A stretch of DNA of 64,000 bases from assembly GCF_000150275.1 (NCBI RefSeq), contig NW_002060947.1:2159740-2223739 (forward strand). Reading direction: 5' to 3'. This document shows, piece after piece, positions 57,794 to 64,000 of this stretch. Within the stretch, counting starts at the first letter, position 1; each line of letters opens with the position of its first letter. The position numbers were made by a program, and so were the translations under genes. The notes beneath the pieces are model-generated. The model worked only from the letters and a program-made list of their open reading frames with translations, searched no databases and had not been told where the DNA came from. This DNA comes from Trichoplax adhaerens. Lineage: Eukaryota > Placozoa > Uniplacotomia > Trichoplacea > Trichoplacidae.

Positions 57794-59393
57794 AGGGAAT
57801 AGCCAAATTATTTAGCATGTTGTATGTGTCAATAATTGCTACACTTTTAGTAGTTCCAGGTCTCACTACTAAATGTATGTATAAATACTAAAAGATGCAG
57901 TAATATAGATGTATAATATATCAATACGCCTATATACACATGTTATATATTTTATGATAGTTCATCAACTGTGTGTATTCATGCCTAATCATATAAGTGG
58001 TTATTAATTATGCAAACCTGTGACTATCAAGAGTTATGGCATAGAATACTAAATGATACATTTGGTAGTTTATGCCTAGATTACTGATTGCATTTTACGT
58101 GAAAGTAGCCGCTTACCTGTACAAACATGCATTTCCTATTGTATACTACCTGCTAAAATTGACTAATGGATTAACGTTCCAGGAATCATGACACACATAT
58201 TATAGTAAAATGCGAAATATTTGAGTGGTATACGCTAATCCAATCAAGGAAAGTAGCTCATTATTTGACTTATACTCCTATATTCTAATTAACAGCTGTT
58301 TTTTTACGGCTTTACGCGTATATCCGAATACGAAAATTCAGATGGACCTTGCAGTATACTTTTTAAAATTTGCAATAAAAGACTTCAACTATATATGATA
58401 GAGTGATTGTATGAGGATTAGCAGCTTTATAGTTACGGCATGGCACAGGCGTTTTAACGTCAACATATAGTTGAATAGAGTGCAAAGATTCATACGACCT
58501 CAATCATCATGTGCATCACAAGAAATTTATATAGCAACTTGGACAAACAAAAGAAATCACATAAACTGCGACAATCATGATTTACTGTTAATGATGTTAG
58601 TGGCCAAGAATGAGGCACAGGCGCTATTTAAAAATTGTCCAATCACAAGTTCAATCTTTAATTCAAGCCAAAGACAATAAATGTTTGACATCTTAAATAG
58701 TCTCACTTGTCTGCTTCATGTCGTTAACTTTCGATCCTACAGCTAATATGATCATCGATCCAGGAAAACTGGATCGCAACACAAACCAAGCTCATGCATT
58801 GCTAATGTTCTCGAAATATACAGTACTACGGCGACCTAGTATTCCTCATATTACTACAGTTATCACGGGGAGTAATTTCATGATTTACATATTTAAAAAT
58901 TTTATTACAAAGTTAGACGCTAAATATATAAGAATTATACCAATCGTAGCAGCGTAATTAGATTGCGAACTTCGAACTGAAAGTATTTTAGAAATAGCTT
59001 ACTAATTTAATGTAGTTATTGAAAAGAATAAGCTTACAAAAATTTATTGATATAATTACTCCATACCATAAATGAATGGCAGTGAGTACCATCACACTTG
59101 ATTTCAACTACTGAAGCATACGTACTCGGTATATACAAGTACCTAGGATCGAAAACCTTACAGGATTTGATGGTTTCTAAGGTTTAAGCAAACTTTATAC
59201 ATGAATCATAAAATATAGCGATCAACGCTACTGTATACATGATTTAATAGCACCAGTGCTACAAGTTTCTAGACGGGTTTGAATAGTTATTATCTATATA
59301 CGCGCTTTACTGTGCGTGCCAATGCCTCATCCAGTAGTATAATAAAGTAAAATTGCATCAATAAGATATATAATAAATAACTGCTCTCGATTT
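57794..59393. other. Intergenic region between convergent SPCS3 and USP12/46
   Basis: No conserved coding block. ORFs at 58471-58680 and 58718-58957 have no recognisable motif or splice context and are probably chance. Confidence 0.5.
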
Positions 59394-62280
59394 TTACTCC
59401 CGGGCTTGATAAAATAAAATGTACCCTGCTGCAGAAGATTTATAGGTTTCCGAAGCTAATCCATAGAAATCTTCCATTGCATTAGGTTCTATTTTCTAGT
59501 TGATTAAAAATTTTATGTTAGTGAGATTAAAGGAACTAGAAGCAAACAAAATTTAGTTAAAGGATATATCGATCTTATAACAGTGTAAGCTACTAATATT
59601 AAGAGTGAGATTACAACACTATGGTTGACATTTTTTTCTATACTATAATCTAAACCAAGAGTATGCTTTTACTGCATTACCTCGACAGCATCGTCATCAA
59701 AAAGTAACCAAAATCCATGACTTTTTACAATGCTAATATAATGTCCTCGATTCGGACCGCTGAAGATGTTTTAAAATTATGGTTAATTAAATTAAAATTT
59801 ATAGGTACTAACACAAACTTGAAGCATTTGTTATGATCATCGTCATACCTTCCACAGTGTACGACAACAGCAAATAGATCGTACATTTGATCAGGGTTAG
59901 TGGCATCGTTGGACTATAATAATCCAAAGTAGGCAATGCAAATGCTGATGAGATAAATGTAGTAATCGAAGATCTGGTAGAGTGATGGCAAACTTACCAT
60001 ATTAAATAGCTTTATTTCAAGAGGAAATACAACTCGATAAGATAATTTGGTGTAACGATGAAGATCCTCAACATATTTGAAGCGTTTTAGATGAAGAGCC
60101 AACGTCTTTGGCAACTTCTTCACTCTCATTCTAGTTGATGAATTTTAAGGTAGTGATTTAGAATATAGAGGAGAAGAAAAATGTAAATTTTTCATCATTT
60201 TGTAAAGATTACCGTTTTTCTGCTTCTTGTTTACCACAACATTGTTCGCAATAGTACTTTTGATCACTACGAAGTGTTTCTGTTGAAGAGAAACCCCTAA
60301 AGTATTTTATATGATGGATACGATGAAATTATAACCCTTTTACATGTAAAAAAGTGACTAGAAGTTACTATTTATAAAAAAGCTTACGTACTTCAAACAA
60401 CTAGTTATAGATGTATTTTCTTCCACATCTACCGACAAGTCAAGAAATGATTCATCCTTACAACTCACCTAAAAAACGCCAGAAAAACATTGACCATAAT
60501 TTTTATTATCAGTATATACTGCATATATATATTATATACAACGTAACATCAACATTATGACAATATAAAGCAGGTGATAGCCATCAAATTTAAAGGATAA
60601 TAATGTTATAGATTACATACGCTTTCACAGCACAAACATCTCGTTTCATTTACTAGGATTCCCTCAAATATTTCATGAACCCAGGTTGCGGCTGATTGTG
60701 AATTTGTGTTTTTATTTTCTTCTGATTCTTCATTCTCTGCTGTAATAATAACGTAGACACTTTTATCTTTATTGTACGCATATAGAGTCGGATATATTGT
60801 AAAGACGTCTACATTTTTGATTTTTGGTAACCTTGTAATATATCAGCAATGGTATTTAGAAGGTAGTTTAGAAATTCGTGAGCATCTTGTTGCATGTAAT
60901 TGTCAAATAAATCTATAAAATAATATGAATACAGTTTGTTATTGGTAAATCTGAACTCATATCATAAATATGACGCAGCATCAAGAGTGAAATAAATAGA
61001 AACAGTGATGTCATGATCAAGGCCATTCCTTGTCCGAATAGAATAATATTCTTATCAAGATTTTTACCGTTCTCTTTTCGTAGCTTTGCTATAAATTTCT
61101 TAGGAGCTATAACACCAATTTTACGCCTTTGAGATGAGATATTTTTGAACAAGTCGGCCAAGCACGCTAATAGAGAATCTTTCTTGTTATTGGATTTGTA
61201 CATCAACACTTGTTCGCGAAAAGGGCGACAGAAGTATAACGCTTGCAAGACAGAGTTGCAATAACAAGTATTGCCAAACTGTAATATAAATAGCGAAGTT
61301 GTTGAAATGTTAATGTGGCAGATTAATACAGCCTATGCACTGTCAACCAGTTTAGTATGCCGGGGTAGAATGCAATGCTATACTGTAGAGTTATCGTACT
61401 GTAATTGGGTAGGAAAGTCAGGTGCAGTAAAGCAATCTTGTCTCCTTTAATGCTTGCAGTTATTTAGTTTACAGGGTAATAATGACAGTGAAATATTCTA
61501 GGAGTTTATCAGCGAAAATTAAAAGTTGAAATTTGTATCGTACTGTAGGTCGGATCAAATTATAATAAAATAGGTAGTCCAGTATCACTTTAAACTAGTG
61601 AATTAAGACTAGTAATATCTATCAGTCTTAATCGTCAAGGTAGGCATAAAGGAGGTCAATACTATCTATCGTACTGGGTACACCTATCCATTGGATACTA
61701 ACTTCAGGAATAGGGGAAAATGATTTAACTTTAGTTTATAAACATTACATGTACGTACATTGACCAGTCCAAAGTAGTGCTCATTAGCGGGTAATTCTGT
61801 CCCAATTTCCTTTTCTAATTGCGATGAGTTAGAACCCTGATGGCATCATATGAATAAAAGAAATGAGATAAGAAGGAATAGAATGTAAAACTTGATAACA
61901 ACATAGCAGCATTTCGTTTGTAAGATTAATAAATATTGCATTTTCATTGCCATCCCTTTTAACAGTTTTGATACCGTCACTAGTGTAATTAAAGGCTAAA
62001 TTTAGATGTCGAGTCAACATTGACCGTCATAGCGAGTGATGATGGTGCGAGTAGATCGAGTAAATCATGTTTAAAAAGGTAATAACTCAATCATGATAGT
62101 ACTCTTATTCAGTTAACGTCCTTTCCAAGATTGTACAGTGTCGATCCTACGAGTCTCGCACTCTTTCAACACTTTAACATACTGGTAAGACATCAAAATC
62201 CAATTCTACAGTAGCTTATGTACTCTACTCTACTCTTTTTATCCATTTCTCATTGCTTCAGTTAGAATTCAACTTACCAT
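59394..62280 (-). CDS. USP46: USP12/USP46-type ubiquitin-specific protease, 11 exons
   Basis: A cysteine deubiquitinase activated in animals by the WD-repeat partners UAF1 (WDR48) and WDR20. Exons: 62278-62280 (ATG only), 61759-61836, 61068-61278, 60832-60912, 60621-60739, 60392-60468, 60213-60296, 59998-60130, 59849-59913, 59681-59759, 59394-59495 (TAA), giving 343 aa in frame (human 366-370). The catalytic Cys32 is in GNTCYCNS. Next come [38 protein letters not shown] and a zinc-binding YYCEQC. The catalytic His is in [12 protein letters not shown] (about residue 290), followed by FWLLFDDD and a [10 protein letters not shown] end. The predicted N-terminus MGSNSS resembles MGANAS in the vertebrate proteins. 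USP12 and USP46 cannot be told apart here; one ancestral gene is expected. The ATG-only coding exon is an inference. Confidence 0.93.
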
Positions 62281-62622
62281 AGTAGCTTGATGAGAAATCG
62301 CGGGGCCAATTGACGCCAAATTTCAATGCCTACTGATATCCTAATTTTGATGTATCGACTTGATCTACTGTACTGTCCCTTTCAATTACCAATTCTCTTG
62401 TCCCAATTGAGAAAGACTTTTGTGGCTATAAATCAAGAGAAAAATAGTCTATTCTAGGCAGATTTAATGCGTTTCTATGTTACTTATCACTATACTAATA
62501 ATGATCAAATGGACAGTAAATCGATGTCTTACTCCATCGGCGAAGAATGAAGCGTCGACAGTACAGTATGAGATAGTCAAAGAGTAGTACAGTACTCGCA
62601 AGCTGTGCCAGCTACCGTAATT

Positions 62623-63430
62623 AAGGTAGTGTCGGACGTGGACTTGTACAGTACTTCACACTGTGCCGTGTACAGTGTAAAGTACAGTAAGAGCTGACTG
62701 GCAAAGCAAGCAAAATTCATACTGTACTGTACAGTACGTTACTGTACAGTACAGTACATCCAATATACCGTAAAAAGTGAGTGATAACTTCATTTTTGTA
62801 CCAATACTATACTGTATTGTGTACACTAACGTCTGCATTGTACTGTTTTTACGTGACACTGCGTCTTTTTCAAGATTTCGATCACTGTACTGTACTGTAC
62901 AGTACAGCAGTGTACCGTTCACAATACTGTACATTGTAGATCACGATCCAAAATTCCTGCAAATCTGAATGCTATTACTGTACTGTACAGTGTACAGTGT
63001 ACAGTATACTGGAAATATACTGTACTGTATGCTGTAAGGTAGTGTCGGGATGGGGACTTGTACTGTATACTGTACACTCTACAGTAAGAGCTGCCTCGCA
63101 AAGCTTTGCAAAACTCATACAGTACTGTACAATGTACAGTACTGTGTGCATTACATCAAACACACCGTAAAAAGCCAATGATAACTTCATTTTTGTACAA
63201 ATACTGTACTGTACAGTATACTGTACTGCACAGTGTACAGTACACTAATGTCTGCATTGTACAGTACTGCACTATTTTTACGCCACACTGTGTCTTGTTC
63301 AAGATTGCGATCAGTAGTGTACTGTAAATCTCTTCAACCAAAATTCCTGCAAATCCCAATGCTAGATCGCAGAATTTACAGCACTGCACAAGTGTACAGC
63401 ATGTCGTAGTACTTTACACAGTGTCCAAAA
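62623..63430. repeat. GTAC-rich tandem duplication, period about 400 bp
   Basis: AAGGTAGTGTCGG starts at 62623 and again at 63036. The two copies then share GGACTTGTAC, CAGTAAGAGCTG, ACCGTAAAAAG, GATAACTTCATTTTTGTAC, GTCTGCATTGTAC, TTCAAGATT and AAAATTCCTGCAAATC (62948 and about 63339). Between these anchors each copy has GTACTGTACAGTAC-type runs of different lengths, so the palindromic tracts changed length independently of the flanks. Confidence 0.8.
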
Positions 63431-63489
63431 ATAATCCCAGCGCACAAATTTAAAATTAGTATTGCCCAATTATGCAGTAATTTACAGTT

Positions 63490-63611
63490 CAATGCTAACA
63501 AAAATGGTATCACATTCACTGTATCATACACACGTGATCAGTTTGCCAAGCCAATGCTAACAAAAATGGTATCACATTCTCTGTATCATACACACGTGAT
63601 CAGTTCACCAG
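63490..63611. repeat. Near-perfect tandem duplication, period 62 bp
   Basis: CAATGCTAACAAAAATGGTA starts at 63490 and again at 63552. The copies differ at only a few positions (CACATTCACTG versus CACATTCTCTG) up to CACACGTGATCAGTT. Its high identity marks it as the youngest duplication in the window. Confidence 0.9.
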
Positions 63612-64000
63612 TCCCACAAGCCTTTAAGAAACAGACAGACATGGACTACTAAAAAGGTTTTCTTCTTAGTCGTCCATGGCCTAAGGTACTAACTCTAAAG
63701 TATGTCAAGTATAAATAAAGCACTGATATCGAGTACACTGAATATGATCTATTTTTCCTGCAGACAAGGTACTGTAGTCATTCCCCCCAAAATAGCAGAA
63801 AAGAGCATCCGACTGAGGTTGCAATAGTACAGTACTCGGTTATCGCTATCCTCATGGATTTTTCAAGTTGAGTTGAAACAGAGATCAATAAAACGATTTG
63901 CCTATTAGGGCTAGAACAGAAATAAAAAAGTCACGATCAATAATAAATTTGATCCTTAGGCTACACTGACCAGAGATATTCTATTTCTTGATCGATTCGA

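Larger units (their letters stand above)
62281..64000. other. Repeat-rich 5' flank of USP12/46 to window end
   Basis: No conserved coding block. It holds a large GTAC-rich duplication (62623-63430) and a 62-bp tandem duplication (63490-63611). The many 60-90-aa frames here arise because the palindromic repeats lack stops in several frames. Confidence 0.55.

Noticed and set aside
58471-58957. Two plus-strand ORFs of 69 and 79 aa
   Set aside because: No recognisable motif, no conserved splice context, and AT-rich codon make-up consistent with chance.
61829-62020. 63-aa minus-strand ORF starting MLTRHLNL as an alternative USP12/46 N-terminus
   Set aside because: Its sequence does not resemble the family, and its reading does not continue into exon 61759-61836 in the needed frame.
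62656-63389. Several overlapping 60-92-aa ORFs on both strands
   Set aside because: They run through GTAC palindromic repeats whose reverse complement is also stop-poor; the peptides are repeats of YCTVQYS type with no family motif.

Overview
The window is nuclear DNA from an animal. It is AT-rich (roughly two thirds A+T by eye) and its genes are cut into many short exons with mostly short GT-AG introns. I rebuilt spliced genes by hand from conserved protein blocks and matching splice phases. Nine are recognisable: AASDH (3' part), SMC1A, DNAAF6/PIH1D3, an LMO7/LIMCH1-like CH+PDZ protein, TSR1, UNC50, an alpha-carbonic anhydrase, SPCS3 and USP12/46. Two further long single-exon ORFs have no recognisable relatives. 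The animal-type CH+PDZ gene, the dynein-arm assembly factor (motile cilia), human-like protein lengths and gene-dense layout suggest an early-branching animal. A placozoan such as Trichoplax or Hoilungia fits best, but that assignment is inference.

Layout: AASDH carrier domain and beta-propeller end (67-2332, +); an orphan ORF (6144-6803, +); a diverged tandem array (about 7.3-8.5 kb); a second orphan ORF (11727-12830, -); SMC1A in 42 exons (14761-22458, -); DNAAF6 (25473-27362, -); a second tandem array (29.2-30.2 kb); the CH+PDZ gene (32046-37136, +, 5' end not found); TSR1 in 25 exons (39307-44542, -); UNC50 (47026-48759, +); carbonic anhydrase (49592-52045, -); a cluster of palindromic elements (54.3-55.1 kb); SPCS3 (55256-57793, +); USP12/46 (59394-62280, -); then duplicated GTAC-rich DNA to the end.

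The genes do not form a pathway. They are mostly housekeeping functions: cohesin, 40S ribosome maturation, ER signal peptidase, Golgi trafficking, deubiquitination and CO2 hydration, plus cilia and junction/cytoskeleton proteins. Several spliced ORFs close in frame at lengths near human: SMC1A 1231 aa, TSR1 814 aa, UNC50 249 aa, carbonic anhydrase 256 aa, USP 343 aa, DNAAF6 190 aa.

The most notable signals are a minor-spliceosome (U12) AT-AC intron in SPCS3 with near-consensus donor and branch site, a GC-AG intron in TSR1, a USP gene whose start ATG is split from the rest of the ORF by an intron, a 36-bp perfect hairpin, and clusters of the self-complementary GTACTGTAC/GTACAGTAC motif lying mostly upstream of gene starts.
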